DNA of 64,000 nucleotides. Origin: Streptomyces candidus (GTDB lineage Bacteria; Actinomycetota; Actinomycetes; Streptomycetales; Streptomycetaceae). Shown piece by piece: positions 1 to 10,495 of this stretch. The position numbers were made by a program, and so were the translations under genes. How positions within the stretch are numbered: position 1 is the stretch's first letter; every line of letters begins with the position of its first letter. Location: NCBI RefSeq assembly GCF_014207445.1, contig NZ_JACHEM010000001.1, positions 558,001 to 622,000 on the forward strand, given 5' to 3'. The notes under the pieces are model-generated. The model worked only from the letters and a program-made list of their open reading frames with translations. It was not told the DNA's origin and ran no database searches.

Positions 1-279
1 GGCGGTGCACTCGGTGAGCGGGTCCGAGAAGGTCTGGACGTGACCGGACGCCTCCCACACCTCGGGGGCAAGGATGACCGACGAGTCGATGCCGACCACG
101 TCCTCGCGCCCGACGACCATCGCACGCCACCACTGGCGCTTGATGTTCTCCTTGAGTTCGACACCCAGCGGACCGTAGTCCCAGGCAGCCCTGGAGCCGC
201 CGTAGATCTCACTGCACGGGTAAACGAAGCCACGGCGCTTGCTCAGGCTGACGATGGTCTCGATCTTGTCGGCGGCCAC
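1..279 (-). CDS. glyS: Glycine--tRNA ligase, N-terminal part (cut by window edge)
   Basis: Read leftward from a GTG at 277-279. The 93 visible codons begin [18 protein letters not shown], then [20 protein letters not shown] and [13 protein letters not shown]. This is the class II motif 1 region of the alpha2-type glycyl-tRNA synthetase, which charges tRNA-Gly with glycine in the cytoplasm. The rest of the gene lies left of the window. The ribosome site is weak (GAGAG, 7 nt before the GTG). It is divergent from znuA across about 217 bp. The family call is secure; the start is reasonably so because homologues begin with this [18 protein letters not shown] stretch. Confidence 0.93.
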   Translation of the reverse strand, partial: MAADKIETIVSLSKRRGFVYPCSEIYGGSRAAWDYGPLGVELKENIKRQWWRAMVVGREDVVGIDSSVILAPEVWEASGHVQTFSDPLTECTA

Positions 280-459
280 GGTGCTCTCTTCATTACGACG
301 ACGAAGGTCTGTGAGGTTTGCCGGTCCCACTGACTGCCCCCGGCGCGCGGTCCCCCTGCACGACCACGACCCGGCGCGGCCCGGCGAATGCCTCAGGTTA
401 CCGGCGTGCAGGGGCCCTGGATCAAATCGGTATGGGGGACAGAGCGGACAACAGCACTA

Positions 460-497
460 TTGACAATCGTTTCCACTTTTGTTGAAAATGACTGTCA
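460..497 (+). promoter_or_regulatory. Predicted znuA promoter with overlapping Zur-type operator
   Basis: A good -35 TTGACA lies at 460-465. An 18-nt spacer leads to a -10-like GAAAAT at 484-489, which would start transcription at or next to the ATG at 497. The sequence TGAAAATGACTGTCA at 483-497 closely matches the Streptomyces Zur box (about TGAAAATNATTTTCA) and covers the -10. Zur bound here would occlude RNA polymerase. The box is read from sequence, the consensus is known for the genus, and the start point is inferred. Confidence 0.7.
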
Positions 498-1519
498 TGA
501 ACGTACGACGCCTCATACCTGTCACCGCCACCGCTGTCGCGGTCTCCCTCGGCCTGGTCACCCTCTCGGCCTGCGGGGGCCCCTCGACCGCGGCGGACAC
601 CAAGAACGGGGACGGCGCCGGCAAACTGAACGTGATCGCGTCGTTCTACCCCCTGCAGTACCTGGCCGAGGAGATAGGCGGCGACAAGGTCGCCGTCACC
701 CCGCTCACCAAGCCGGGCGTCGAGCCGCACGACCTGGAGCTGAAGCCCAGGCAGACCGCGGAACTCTCCGACGCCGACCTGATCGTCTACCTCAAGGGCC
801 TCCAGCCGGCCGTCGACGAGGCCGTGAAGCAGTCCGGGGCGAAGGCCACCGTCGACGCCACGTCCCTGACGAAGCTGGAGGCGCACGGCACCGCGGCGGG
901 CGGCCACGAGCACGGCGAGGGCGAGGAACACGGCGACGAACACGCGGAGAAGGAGGAGGCCGGGCACGAGGGCCACGGCCACGGCCACGACGAGGCCGGC
1001 TCCGACCCGCACATCTGGCTGGACCCGGTGAAGTACGCCGAGGTCGCCCAGGGCGTCGGCAAGGCCCTGGAGAAGGCCGACCCGGACAACGCCGCGACGT
1101 ACCGGAAGAACACCGACACCCTGGTCGGCAAGCTCGACGGCCTGAACACGGCGTTCAAGAACGGCCTGAAGAACACCACCACCAAGACCTTCATCACCAC
1201 CCACTCCGCCTTCGGCTACCTCGCCGAGCGGTACGGTCTGGAGCAGGAGGGCATCAGCGGCGTCGACCCCGAGTCGGAGCCCAGTCCCGCCCGCATCAAG
1301 CAGCTCCAGAGGATCGCGAAGGAAGACAAGGTCAACACCGTCTTCTTCGAGACCCTGGCCAGCGACAAGACCGCCAGGACCCTCGCCGCGGACACCGGCC
1401 TGAAGACGGACGTCCTGGACCCGCTCGAAGGCATCACCGACAAGTCCAAGGGCTCGGACTACATCGAGGTCATGCAGTCCAACCTCGACGCGCTGAAGAA
1501 GGCCCTCGGCGCCAAGTGA
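497..1519 (+). CDS. znuA: Zinc ABC transporter substrate-binding lipoprotein
   Basis: This 340-residue cluster A-I (ZnuA/TroA) protein captures Zn2+ outside the membrane and hands it to ZnuB. It starts MNVRRLIPVTATAVAVSLG and has a lipobox TLSAC near residue 26. Metal-ligand motifs are EPHDLELKP, DPHIWLDP and THSAFGYL. A His/Glu/Asp-rich loop of about 40 residues sits just before DPHIWLDP, as in zinc-specific members. I chose ATG 497 rather than TTG 479 or ATG 488 because it gives a normal lipoprotein signal and no site has a Shine-Dalgarno sequence; the transcript is probably leaderless. It is first gene of znuACB-zur and likely repressed by Zur. Confidence 0.93.
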   Translation: MNVRRLIPVTATAVAVSLGLVTLSACGGPSTAADTKNGDGAGKLNVIASFYPLQYLAEEIGGDKVAVTPLTKPGVEPHDLELKPRQTAELSDADLIVYLKGLQPAVDEAVKQSGAKATVDATSLTKLEAHGTAAGGHEHGEGEEHGDEHAEKEEAGHEGHGHGHDEAGSDPHIWLDPVKYAEVAQGVGKALEKADPDNAATYRKNTDTLVGKLDGLNTAFKNGLKNTTTKTFITTHSAFGYLAERYGLEQEGISGVDPESEPSPARIKQLQRIAKEDKVNTVFFETLASDKTARTLAADTGLKTDVLDPLEGITDKSKGSDYIEVMQSNLDALKKALGAK

Positions 1520-1556
1520 TCCCGTCCGACCCCCACCCCGATCGGAGGCGCGAGCA

Positions 1557-2357
1557 GTGCAGCGTTCAGTGAGCCAGAGCGACGCCGTCATATCCCTGAG
1601 CGCGGCCACCGCCACGCTCGGCTCGCGCCCCGTGCTGCGCGGAGTCGACCTCGCCGTGCAGCGCGGCGAGGTCGTCGCGCTGCTCGGAGCCAACGGTTCC
1701 GGCAAGTCCACGGCCGTCCGCTCCGTCATCGGGCAGGTGCCGCTCACCGGCGGCTCTGTCGAGCTGTTCGGCACGCCGCTGAGGCGCTTCAGGCAGTGGG
1801 CGCGGGTGGGCTACGTACCGCAGCGGACCACGGCCGCGGGCGGGGTGCCCGCCACCATCCGCGAGGTGGTGTCCTCCGGGCGGCTGTCCCGGGCCCGCCT
1901 CGGACTGCTCTCCCGGGCCGACCGGGCGGCCGTGAACCGGGCGATCGACCTGGTCGGGCTCACCGACCGGGCCAAGGACTCGGTGAGCGCCCTGTCCGGC
2001 GGCCAGCACCAGCGGGTGCTGATCGCCCGCGCGCTGGCCTGCGAACCGGAACTCCTGATCATGGACGAGCCGCTCGCCGGGGTGGACCTGGCCAGCCAGG
2101 AGATCCTGGCCGCGACCCTGCGCGAACAGGTCGCGGCCGGAGTGTCCGTACTGCTGGTACTGCACGAACTGGGCCCGCTGAGGCCGCTGATCGACCGCAC
2201 CGTCGTCCTGCGCGACGGTCTCGTCGTGCACGACGGGCCGCCGCCCGCCGGGGGCCTGCTGCCCGGCCACGACGCGCACCACCTGACCAAGGAAGACTGC
2301 CACCCGGACGCCGTGCACGCCGCCGCGGCCGGGGTACCGACGGGACTGCTGGGCTGA
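1557..2357 (+). CDS. znuC: Zinc ABC transporter ATP-binding protein
   Basis: This 266-residue cytoplasmic ATPase powers ZnuAB zinc import. It shows Walker A GANGSGKST near residue 43, a Q-loop in GYVPQR, the ABC signature LSGGQHQR, Walker B LLIMDEPLAGVD and a switch His in LVLHELG. The GTG start at 1557 has GGAGG at 1544-1548, 8 nt upstream. It follows znuA by 37 bp and is 2 bp from znuB, so the three are one operon. The last 30 or so residues after HHLTKEDCHPD are a family-variable tail. Confidence 0.94.
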   Translation: MQRSVSQSDAVISLSAATATLGSRPVLRGVDLAVQRGEVVALLGANGSGKSTAVRSVIGQVPLTGGSVELFGTPLRRFRQWARVGYVPQRTTAAGGVPATIREVVSSGRLSRARLGLLSRADRAAVNRAIDLVGLTDRAKDSVSALSGGQHQRVLIARALACEPELLIMDEPLAGVDLASQEILAATLREQVAAGVSVLLVLHELGPLRPLIDRTVVLRDGLVVHDGPPPAGGLLPGHDAHHLTKEDCHPDAVHAAAAGVPTGLLG

Positions 2358-2359
2358 TC

Positions 2360-3250
2360 ATGAGCGAACTCCTGGACATCTTCAGCACCCCGTTCATGCA
2401 GCGGGCCCTGATTGCCGCCGTCCTCGTCGGCATCACCGCCCCCGCGATCGGGATCTACCTCGTGCAGCGCCGCCAGTCGCTGATGGGCGACGGCATCGGC
2501 CATGTCGCCATGACCGGCGTCGGCCTCGGCTTCCTGCTCTCCGCCAGCCCCATCTGGACGGCGACGGCCGTCGCGATCGTCGGCTCGGTCGCCATGGAGC
2601 TGATCCGCTGGTACGGCAAAACGCGCGGCGACATCGCCCTCGCGATGCTCTTCTACGGGGGCATGGCCGGCGGTGTGCTGCTGATCAACCTCGCCCCGAC
2701 CGGCTCCAACGCCAACCTCTCCTCGTACCTTTTCGGCTCGCTCTCGACGGTGTCGAGCCAGGACGTCACCGCGATCGTCGTCCTGGCGGCCTTCGTCGTC
2801 CTCGTGACGATGGGCCTGCGCAGGCAGCTGTTCGCGGTCAGCCAGGACGAGGAGTTCGCGCGGGTGACCGGGCTGCCGGTGCGCCTGCTGAACCTGCTCG
2901 TCGCCGTCACGGCCGCCGTGACCGTCACCGTCGCCATGCGGGTCGTGGGCCTGCTGCTGGTCAGCGCGCTGATGGTGGTGCCGGTTGCCGCCGCGCAGCA
3001 GATCTCGCGCAGCTTCACCGTCACCTTCGTCCTGGCCGTCGCCATCGGCACGACGGTGACCCTGGGCGGAACGGTCACCTCCTACCAGTACGACGTGCCG
3101 CCCGGCGCGACGATCGTGCTGCTGGCCATCGGTGTCTTCATCGTGCTGACGCTTCTCGCCACGCCCCTGGCACGGCGGCGCTCGCGCGCGAAAGCCTCCC
3201 CGGAGCTCCCGTCGGAGACGGTACGCGCCCCCGACGCGGCGAAGGTGTGA
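2360..3250 (+). CDS. znuB: Zinc ABC transporter permease
   Basis: This 296-residue ABC-3 family permease forms the zinc channel of ZnuABC. It has about eight hydrophobic segments spread over residues 12-275 and the typical opening FMQRALIAAVLVGI followed by GDGIGHVAMTGVGLG, where GDGIGH is a family hallmark. The tail after TLLATPLARRRSR is charged and cytoplasmic. I placed the start at ATG 2360, two bases after the znuC stop; the frame stays open upstream only because of high GC. The stop at 3250 is 73 bp before zur. Confidence 0.93.
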   Translation: MSELLDIFSTPFMQRALIAAVLVGITAPAIGIYLVQRRQSLMGDGIGHVAMTGVGLGFLLSASPIWTATAVAIVGSVAMELIRWYGKTRGDIALAMLFYGGMAGGVLLINLAPTGSNANLSSYLFGSLSTVSSQDVTAIVVLAAFVVLVTMGLRRQLFAVSQDEEFARVTGLPVRLLNLLVAVTAAVTVTVAMRVVGLLLVSALMVVPVAAAQQISRSFTVTFVLAVAIGTTVTLGGTVTSYQYDVPPGATIVLLAIGVFIVLTLLATPLARRRSRAKASPELPSETVRAPDAAKV

Positions 3251-3323
3251 CCGCACCCCTCGACAGCCCTGGCACAATGGCCCGACGCATCTATTCGTGT
3301 AATGGCGACCAGAGGAGGCACCT

Positions 3324-3755
3324 GTGACGACGGCGCCGAGCGGTGCGGCGGCCAACGCGGCTCCGGTACGCGGACGCTCCACCCGGCAGCGGACCGCCGT
3401 GGCGGCGGCGCTGGACGAGGTGGACGAGTTCCGCAGTGCCCAGGAGCTGCACGACATGCTCAAGCACAAGGGCGCCTCGGTCGGCCTGACCACGGTCTAC
3501 CGCACCCTCCAGTCCCTGGCGGACGCGGGCGAGGTCGACGTGCTGCGGACGAGCGACGGCGAGTCGGTCTACCGGCGCTGCTCGACCGGCGACCACCACC
3601 ATCACCTGGTGTGCCGCAAGTGCGGCAAGGCGGTCGAGGTCGAGGGACCGGCGGTCGAGACGTGGGCGGAGTCGATCGCGGCCCAGCACGGGTACGTGAA
3701 CGTGGCGCACACGGTGGAGATCTTCGGCACGTGCGCGGAGTGCGCGGCCGCCTGA
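3324..3755 (+). CDS. zur: Zinc uptake regulator, Fur family
   Basis: This 143-residue cytoplasmic repressor binds Zur boxes when loaded with zinc. An N-terminal winged helix (about residues 18-80, with VGLTTVYRTLQSLADAGEV) is followed by a dimer domain. Metal-site residues are visible: Cys86, His91-94 (HHHHLVC), a Cys97-x2-Cys100 pair and Cys137-x2-Cys140. The two CxxC pairs are the structural zinc site of the family. The GTG start has GGAGG at 3314-3318, 5 nt away. Position directly after znuACB supports Zur over Fur or PerR. It probably controls the znuA promoter at 460-497. Confidence 0.94.
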   Translation: MTTAPSGAAANAAPVRGRSTRQRTAVAAALDEVDEFRSAQELHDMLKHKGASVGLTTVYRTLQSLADAGEVDVLRTSDGESVYRRCSTGDHHHHLVCRKCGKAVEVEGPAVETWAESIAAQHGYVNVAHTVEIFGTCAECAAA

Positions 3756-3797
3756 CGGCGGCCACCACCGGGCCGCGGCCCATCGGCCGGAGAAGTG

Positions 3798-3838
3798 ACC
3801 GGCCCGCAAAAAGTGAGGGCCGGTGACGTGACCGGCCC
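3798..3838. other. Three alternating inverted repeats, possible switching hairpins
   Basis: The 8-mer ACCGGCCC at 3798-3805, its complement GGGCCGGT at 3817-3824, and ACCGGCCC again at 3831-3838 allow two mutually exclusive 8-bp hairpins just after zur. No U-tract follows. It may help end or stabilise the zur transcript together with the stronger hairpin at 3858-3890. Confidence 0.4.
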
Positions 3839-3857
3839 GTCCGGTGATGAACCTGTG

Positions 3858-3890
3858 AACGCCTCAACTCCCGCCAGGAGTTGGGGCGTT
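3858..3890 (+). terminator. Hairpin terminator after zur
   Basis: AACGCCTCAACTCC (3858-3871) pairs with GGAGTTGGGGCGTT (3877-3890) over 14 bp, with one U-G pair and a 5-nt loop. There is no U-run, as is common for Streptomyces terminators. It separates the zinc operon from the protease gene. Confidence 0.75.
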
Positions 3891-4013
3891 CGTCGTTGAC
3901 GGCCAGTTTCGGCCAACCCTCGCCCACCCTCCTGACAGGTCGTCAGTCGCGTGGCACCCTGCCTGTCGCACACCGATTTCCGCACCGCTCCCCTCTTCAC
4001 AGAAGGAGTTAGC

Positions 4014-4964
4014 GTGAGACGTCGTCCCCACAGTGCGATGCTCGGCCTGGCCGCTGCCGTAGGCGGCCTGCTCGCCACCGGAGCGGCCCCCGCCTCCGCG
4101 GCGGCCGGCACCCCCTCCCCCGCCTCCTCCCCCGCTCCCGCCGCCGAACAGCAGGTCCGGGACTTCTGGACGCCGGAGCGGATGCGCTCCGCGAAGCCGC
4201 TGGACCTGCTGAAGGTGCCCCCCTCGAAGGTGAACCCGGCGAAGGCCGGCGGGCCCGTCTCCTCGGTCCCGTCCACGAAGGCGTTCCCGCAGAAGGGCGG
4301 GGCGTGGACCGGCGGCGGGGCGGTCGTGAAGACCTCCGGCCGGGTGTTCTTCACCTACCAGGGCCGCACGGCCTCCTGTTCGGGCAACTCCGTCACCAGC
4401 CAGAACAAGTCGACCGTCGTCACGGCCGGGCACTGCGTCAAGATGGGCGGCGCCTGGCACACGAACTGGGTGTTCGTCCCCGCGTACCACGACGGCGCGA
4501 CGCCGTACGGTACGTGGACCGCGTCCAAGATCTCCGCCACCGACCAGTGGGCGGCGAGCGAGGACATCAACTACGACGTGGGCCTGGCGGTGGTGAACCC
4601 GCTGAACGGGCAGAAGCTCGCGGACGTGGTCGGGGCGCAGGGCCTCCAGTTCAACGGCGGCTACAACAAGCCGATGTACGCGTTCGGCTTCCCGGCCGCG
4701 GCGCCGTACGACGGCAAGCGGCTGATCTACTGCTCCGGGAACACGACGCGGGACTTCCTGTTCTCCAAGGACCACAGCATGGCGTGCGACATGACCGGGG
4801 GATCCAGCGGCGGCCCCTGGTTCAACTCCTTCAACGAAGCGACGGGGACGGGGCTGCAGGCGTCGGTGAACAGCTTCGGCTACACGTTCCTGCCGGGGCG
4901 GATGTTCGGGCCGTACTTCGGGGCGGAGGTCAAGGCCGCGTACGACAAGGCGCAGGTGAGCTAG
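4014..4964 (+). CDS. Secreted trypsin-like serine protease
   Basis: This 316-residue exported peptidase carries the S1-fold catalytic triad: His in TVVTAGHCV (about residue 141), Asp in EDINYDVGLAVV and Ser in DMTGGSSGGPWFN. The start is GTG 4014 with AAGGAG at 4003-4008. It gives a signal peptide with an Arg-rich front (VRRRPHSA), a hydrophobic core and an AxA-type cleavage site near ASAAAG at residues 25-30. A Pro/Ser/Ala-rich stretch and a short propeptide-like region precede the protease domain. Cysteines at CSGN/AGHC and YCSGN/MACDM could form two disulfides. Substrate unknown. It stands alone between the zur terminator and a convergent operon. Confidence 0.9.
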   Translation: MRRRPHSAMLGLAAAVGGLLATGAAPASAAAGTPSPASSPAPAAEQQVRDFWTPERMRSAKPLDLLKVPPSKVNPAKAGGPVSSVPSTKAFPQKGGAWTGGGAVVKTSGRVFFTYQGRTASCSGNSVTSQNKSTVVTAGHCVKMGGAWHTNWVFVPAYHDGATPYGTWTASKISATDQWAASEDINYDVGLAVVNPLNGQKLADVVGAQGLQFNGGYNKPMYAFGFPAAAPYDGKRLIYCSGNTTRDFLFSKDHSMACDMTGGSSGGPWFNSFNEATGTGLQASVNSFGYTFLPGRMFGPYFGAEVKAAYDKAQVS

Positions 4965-5103
4965 GAGGCGGGGGCCGCCACCGCCCCCGGCAGCCCCTGG
5001 GCGGCGGGGGCGGGGGCGGCCCCGCGGGGGCGGAACGGGCGGGCACGGGGGCGGCCCCCCACCGGACGTGCGCCCTCCCGCCGTACGCCCAGCACGGCGC
5101 GCG

Positions 5104-5549
5104 TCACCTGGTTCTGGGGGGCAGCCGGACGACGGTCAGGAAGAAGTCGTCGATCTGCCGTACCGCGGCGATGAACTGGTCCAGGTCCACCGGCTTGGTG
5201 ACGTACGCGTTGGCACGCAGCTCGTAGCTGCGCAGCACGTCCTCGTCCGCCGAGGACGTCGTCAGTACCACCACCGGGATGTGCGCCAGATCCTCGTCCT
5301 TCTTGATCCGCTCCAGCACCTGCCGCCCGTCGTACTTGGGCAGGTTCAGGTCCAGCAGGATCAGGTCCGGCCGTACCGCGTCGGTGTGGCCACCCTGCCG
5401 GTACAGGAAGTCGAACGCCTCCTGCCCGTCCCGCACCACGTGCAGCCGGTTGCGGATCTTGTTGTCGGCGAACGCCTCCCTGGTGATCAGTTCGTCCCCG
5501 GGATCGTCCTCGACGAGGAGCACTTCGATGGGGTGGGCGGGCGTGCTGC

Positions 5550-5553
<4 letters not shown>
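5104..5553 (-). CDS. Single-domain response regulator (Rcp1-like receiver)
   Basis: This 149-residue protein is a receiver domain with nothing attached. The acidic pocket is LLVEDDPGD (Asp16/Asp17), the phospho-acceptor is Asp68 in LILLDLNLP, and Thr/Lys switch residues occur in VVVLTTSS and VTKP. Receivers of the Rcp1/CheY-like type with an extended ITREAFADN helix usually accept phosphate from a kinase encoded alongside and act by protein contact. The ATG start overlaps the upstream kinase stop by 4 nt, so translation is coupled. Last gene of the 8484-5104 operon. The output partner is unknown. Confidence 0.9.
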
Positions 5554-7280
<1,727 letters not shown>

Positions 7281-7281
7281 C

Positions 7282-8484
7282 TCAGCCGGTTCCCCACGCC
7301 AGGTGGAGGACGGCTATGTCGTCGGCCAGTCCGCCGTGCGGGGCGGCGGCGTCCGTCGCCGCCTGGACGAGCGTCTGCACGAACTGGTGGGCGGGCAGCG
7401 CCTCGTACTCGCGCGCCAGTGCCAGCAGCCCGTTCTCGCCGAGGCGGGTGCGCGGCCCGGTGAGGCCCTCGAAGAGGCCGTCGGTGAAGACGACGATGCC
7501 GGTGCCGGGTTCCAGGGGGAGATCGGTCTCGGGCCAGACGCCGGTGCCGGGTGCGATGCCGAGCGCCATGCCGCCGGGCGGGTCGTACCAGGTGGTGCCC
7601 GAGGGGCCGCGGACGAGCAGCCCCGGGTGGCCCGCCCGCACCACCCGCACCGAGCGCCGGTCGGGCGGGAAGACCAGGCTCGTCAGGGTGGCGAAGACCT
7701 GCTGGGCGGACCGCTCGGCCGCCATGATCTCTTCGAGGAGCCGGATCTGGGCGGGCCCGGTGCAGCCGCTGAGGACCGCCGCCCGCCACGCCACCCGCAG
7801 GCACACCCCGAGTGCCGCCTCCGCCGCCCCGTGCCCGGACACGTCGCCGATGACGGCGTGCACGGTTCCGTCGGCGGTCTGCACGACGTCGTAGAAGTCC
7901 CCGCTGAGCAGACCCTGTTCGCGCCCCGGGTCGTAGCGGGCGTCCACTTCGAAGCCGGTGCCGCGCATCAACGGCACGGGCAGCAGACCGAGTTCCAGCC
8001 GGGCGTTCTCCTCGGCGCGCAGGCGTCCCGCGTGCAGGGCGACCGACGTCTGCTCGACCTGCTTGCGCTGCACGGCGTACCGCACGGCCCGGCTGAGGGT
8101 CTCCGCGTCGAGGCGCCCCTTGACCAGGTAGTCCTGCGCGCCCTCCGCCACCGCGGTGTGACCGGCCTCGCCCTCGACGAGCCCGGTCAGTACGACGATG
8201 GCCGCGTCCGGGTGCGCGGCGAGCACCTGGCGCACGGCGTCCAGCCCGCGCACGTCGGGCAGGTGCAGGTCGAGCAGTACGCACACCGGCCCGATGTGCG
8301 TACTGAGGAACCTGCGTGCCTCGTCCAGCGAGGTGCACCAGTGCACGTCCGCCGCGAGGTCGCTCTCCTCCAGTACGTCCGTGAACAGCAGGGCGTCGGC
8401 CGCGTCGTCCTCGACCAGGAGCAGTGCCGCGTCGAGGCGTCTTCGCCCCGTTACCGCACCCGGCACCACGAGTCGTTCGGCCAC
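7282..8484 (-). CDS. Receiver-SpoIIE (PP2C) serine phosphatase
   Basis: This 400-residue protein has an N-terminal receiver (about 18-140, acidic VEDDAAD, phospho-acceptor Asp72 in VLLDLHLPDV, KG switch in YLVKGRL). A helical linker (140-190) leads to a SpoIIE/PP2C domain with metal-binding Asp motifs LLSGDFYDVV and IGDVSGHGAAEA and a C-terminal GLADDIAVLHL. RsbU-like proteins of this layout dephosphorylate anti-anti-sigma factors. The start is GTG 8484; no strong ribosome site is seen, so it could be off by a few codons. It is first in an operon with the kinase and the lone receiver, so two receivers may share one kinase. Confidence 0.92.
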   Translation of the reverse strand: MAERLVVPGAVTGRRRLDAALLLVEDDAADALLFTDVLEESDLAADVHWCTSLDEARRFLSTHIGPVCVLLDLHLPDVRGLDAVRQVLAAHPDAAIVVLTGLVEGEAGHTAVAEGAQDYLVKGRLDAETLSRAVRYAVQRKQVEQTSVALHAGRLRAEENARLELGLLPVPLMRGTGFEVDARYDPGREQGLLSGDFYDVVQTADGTVHAVIGDVSGHGAAEAALGVCLRVAWRAAVLSGCTGPAQIRLLEEIMAAERSAQQVFATLTSLVFPPDRRSVRVVRAGHPGLLVRGPSGTTWYDPPGGMALGIAPGTGVWPETDLPLEPGTGIVVFTDGLFEGLTGPRTRLGENGLLALAREYEALPAHQFVQTLVQAATDAAAPHGGLADDIAVLHLAWGTG

Positions 8485-8571
8485 CCCATACCCCCGCCCC
8501 AGGAAGCCGGGCTGCCCGGCCGGTGTGCCCGTGCCTCCTTCGGCGAAATGATACTGCCGGGGCCGCAGCCA

Positions 8572-9423
8572 TCAGCCCTGTTCGGGCACCTGCGACAGGG
8601 GCAGAGCGGACTGCGCCTGCTGCTCGTTGGGGATCGCGCCGCCGAACCTCCGGTCACGCTGGGCGTATGCGTAGCACGCGTCCCACAGGTTGCGCCGGTC
8701 GAAGTCGGGCCACAGCACGTCCTGGAAGACCATTTCGGCGTAGGCGCTCTGCCACAGGAGGTAGTTGGAGGTGCGCTGCTCACCGCTGGGCCGCAGGAAG
8801 AGGTCCACGTCCGGCATGTCCGGGTAGTACAGGTACTTGGCGAAGGTCTTCTCGTTGACCTTCGACGGGTCGAGCTTCCCGGCCGCCACGTCCCGCGCGA
8901 CGGCCTGCGCGGCGTCGGCGATCTCCGCCCGGCCGCCGTAGTTCACGCAGAAGTACAGGGTCATCGCGTCGTTGTCGACGGTCTGCTCCTGGGCGATCTG
9001 GAGCTCCTGGACGACGGACTTCCACATCTTGGGCATCCGCCCGACCCAGCGGATCCGGATGCCGAGCTCGTTCATCTCGTCGCGGCGGCGGCGGATGACG
9101 TCCCGGTTGAAGTTCATCAGGAAGCGGACCTCGTCGGGCGTGCGCTTCCAGTTCTCGGTGGAGAAGGCGTACAGGGACAGGTTCTTGACCCCCATCTCCA
9201 GGCACCCCTTCAGCACGTCGAGCACCACACCCTCGCCCACCTTGTGGCCCTCGGTGCGCGGCAGCCCGCGTTCCTTGGCCCAGCGGCCGTTCCCGTCCAT
9301 GACGATGGCCACGTGTTCGGGGATCAGCTCGTCGGGGATCTTCGGGGGGCGGGCACCGGACGGGTGCGGCTCGGGGATCTTGTACTCGCGCCTGTTGCGT
9401 CCGAGAATCCCGCGTCGTGCCAT
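8572..9423 (-). CDS. uppS: Isoprenyl transferase (undecaprenyl diphosphate synthase type)
   Basis: This 283-residue cis-prenyltransferase condenses isopentenyl diphosphate units to make the polyprenyl carrier used in cell-wall synthesis. Key motifs are [13 protein letters not shown] (catalytic Asp43), [28 protein letters not shown] and the C-terminal [14 protein letters not shown]. Chain length cannot be read from sequence. It follows recO in the same direction with a 22-bp gap, an arrangement common in Streptomyces. Confidence 0.94.
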   Translation of the reverse strand: MARRGILGRNRREYKIPEPHPSGARPPKIPDELIPEHVAIVMDGNGRWAKERGLPRTEGHKVGEGVVLDVLKGCLEMGVKNLSLYAFSTENWKRTPDEVRFLMNFNRDVIRRRRDEMNELGIRIRWVGRMPKMWKSVVQELQIAQEQTVDNDAMTLYFCVNYGGRAEIADAAQAVARDVAAGKLDPSKVNEKTFAKYLYYPDMPDVDLFLRPSGEQRTSNYLLWQSAYAEMVFQDVLWPDFDRRNLWDACYAYAQRDRRFGGAIPNEQQAQSALPLSQVPEQG

Positions 9424-9445
9424 GGCTGTGCTCTCCCTTGTTGCC

Positions 9446-10195
9446 TTACGTCTTCTCTACGTACCTGAGCGAGCGCAGCCCGCGCTCCAGGTGCCAGTGC
9501 AGGTACGCCGACACCAGTCCGCTGCCCTCACGCGCGTGCCGCGGCTCGCACGCGTCGGCGGCCGTCCAGTCCCCCGTGAGCAGGGCGCTCAGCAGCGCGA
9601 CGGCCTCCGCAGAGGGTACGACGCTGCCGGGCACCCGGCAGTCACCGCATATGACCCCGCCGGCCGAGACGGAGAACAGCCGGTTGGGTCCGTCGATGCC
9701 GCACTTGGCGCAGTCGTCGAAGCTGGGGGCGTAGCCGTTGACGGCGAGGGAGCGCAGGAGGAACGCGTCGAGGATCAGGTTCGGGGCGTGCTCGGCACGC
9801 GACAGCGTCCGCAGGCCGCCCACCAGCAGGAGGTACTGCTGCACCGCGGGCTCGCCCTCGTGGTCGGTGAACCGTTCCGCGGTCTCCAGCATGGCCGTGC
9901 CGGCGGTGTACCGGCCGTAGTCGGTCACGATGCCGCTGCCGTACGGGGCGATGATCTCGCCCTGGGTGCAGAGCGGCAGGCCGCGGCCGATCAACTCGCT
10001 GCCACGCGCGAAGAACTGCACGTCCACGTGCGAGAAGGGCTCCAGACGGGCACCGAACTTGGACTTCGTGCGGCGTACGCCGCGGGCCACGGCGCGGACG
10101 CGGCCGTACTTGCGGGTGAGCAGCGTGATGATGCGGTCCGCCTCGCCCAGCTTCTGGGTGCGCAGGACGATGCCGTCGTCACGGAACAGGCTCAT
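9446..10195 (-). CDS. recO: DNA repair protein RecO
   Basis: This 249-residue mediator loads RecA at gaps coated with single-strand binding protein. The N-terminal OB-fold begins [21 protein letters not shown] zinc-type pair of cysteine motifs, CAKCG and CGDC, flanks the [12 protein letters not shown] loop. I chose ATG 10195, which matches RecO openings. ATG 10204, three codons upstream, is also possible and neither has a clear Shine-Dalgarno site. Confidence 0.93.
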   Translation of the reverse strand: MSLFRDDGIVLRTQKLGEADRIITLLTRKYGRVRAVARGVRRTKSKFGARLEPFSHVDVQFFARGSELIGRGLPLCTQGEIIAPYGSGIVTDYGRYTAGTAMLETAERFTDHEGEPAVQQYLLLVGGLRTLSRAEHAPNLILDAFLLRSLAVNGYAPSFDDCAKCGIDGPNRLFSVSAGGVICGDCRVPGSVVPSAEAVALLSALLTGDWTAADACEPRHAREGSGLVSAYLHWHLERGLRSLRYVEKT

Positions 10196-10495
10196 GGGTT
10201 CCATTGTCCCGTACGGACGGGCGCGAGCGTGCAGGGTGCGGGGGTGCGACGGGCACGCCGGGCCGCGTGCGCCGCACTCGGCGCGGTGGCCGCCGTGATG
10301 GCCGTGTGCCTGCTCGTACTGCTGCCCGGGAGCCCCCTCGACCCGGCCCCGGTCCCGCCCGCGCACTCCCCGGCCCCGCGCACCTCCGAGCCCCCCGGGG
10401 CGGACCACCACGAGGGCCGGCATCACCACCGCCGAGAGGGTAGCCGGACACGGCGAACAGCCGCAGCAGCAGGAACAGGCACGCGCCGGGCCTGC
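10196..10495. other. 300-bp gap, no supported gene
   Basis: The rightward frame from a GTG at 10244 encodes an Arg-rich start, a hydrophobic run (AVAAVMAVCLLVLLPG) and then a Pro/His-rich stretch, like a small membrane protein. However, it has no stop before 11266, no good ribosome site, and would run antisense through the next gene. It could be a decayed small gene. The region otherwise holds the recO upstream sequence and the end of the TerB-like transcript. Confidence 0.35.
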
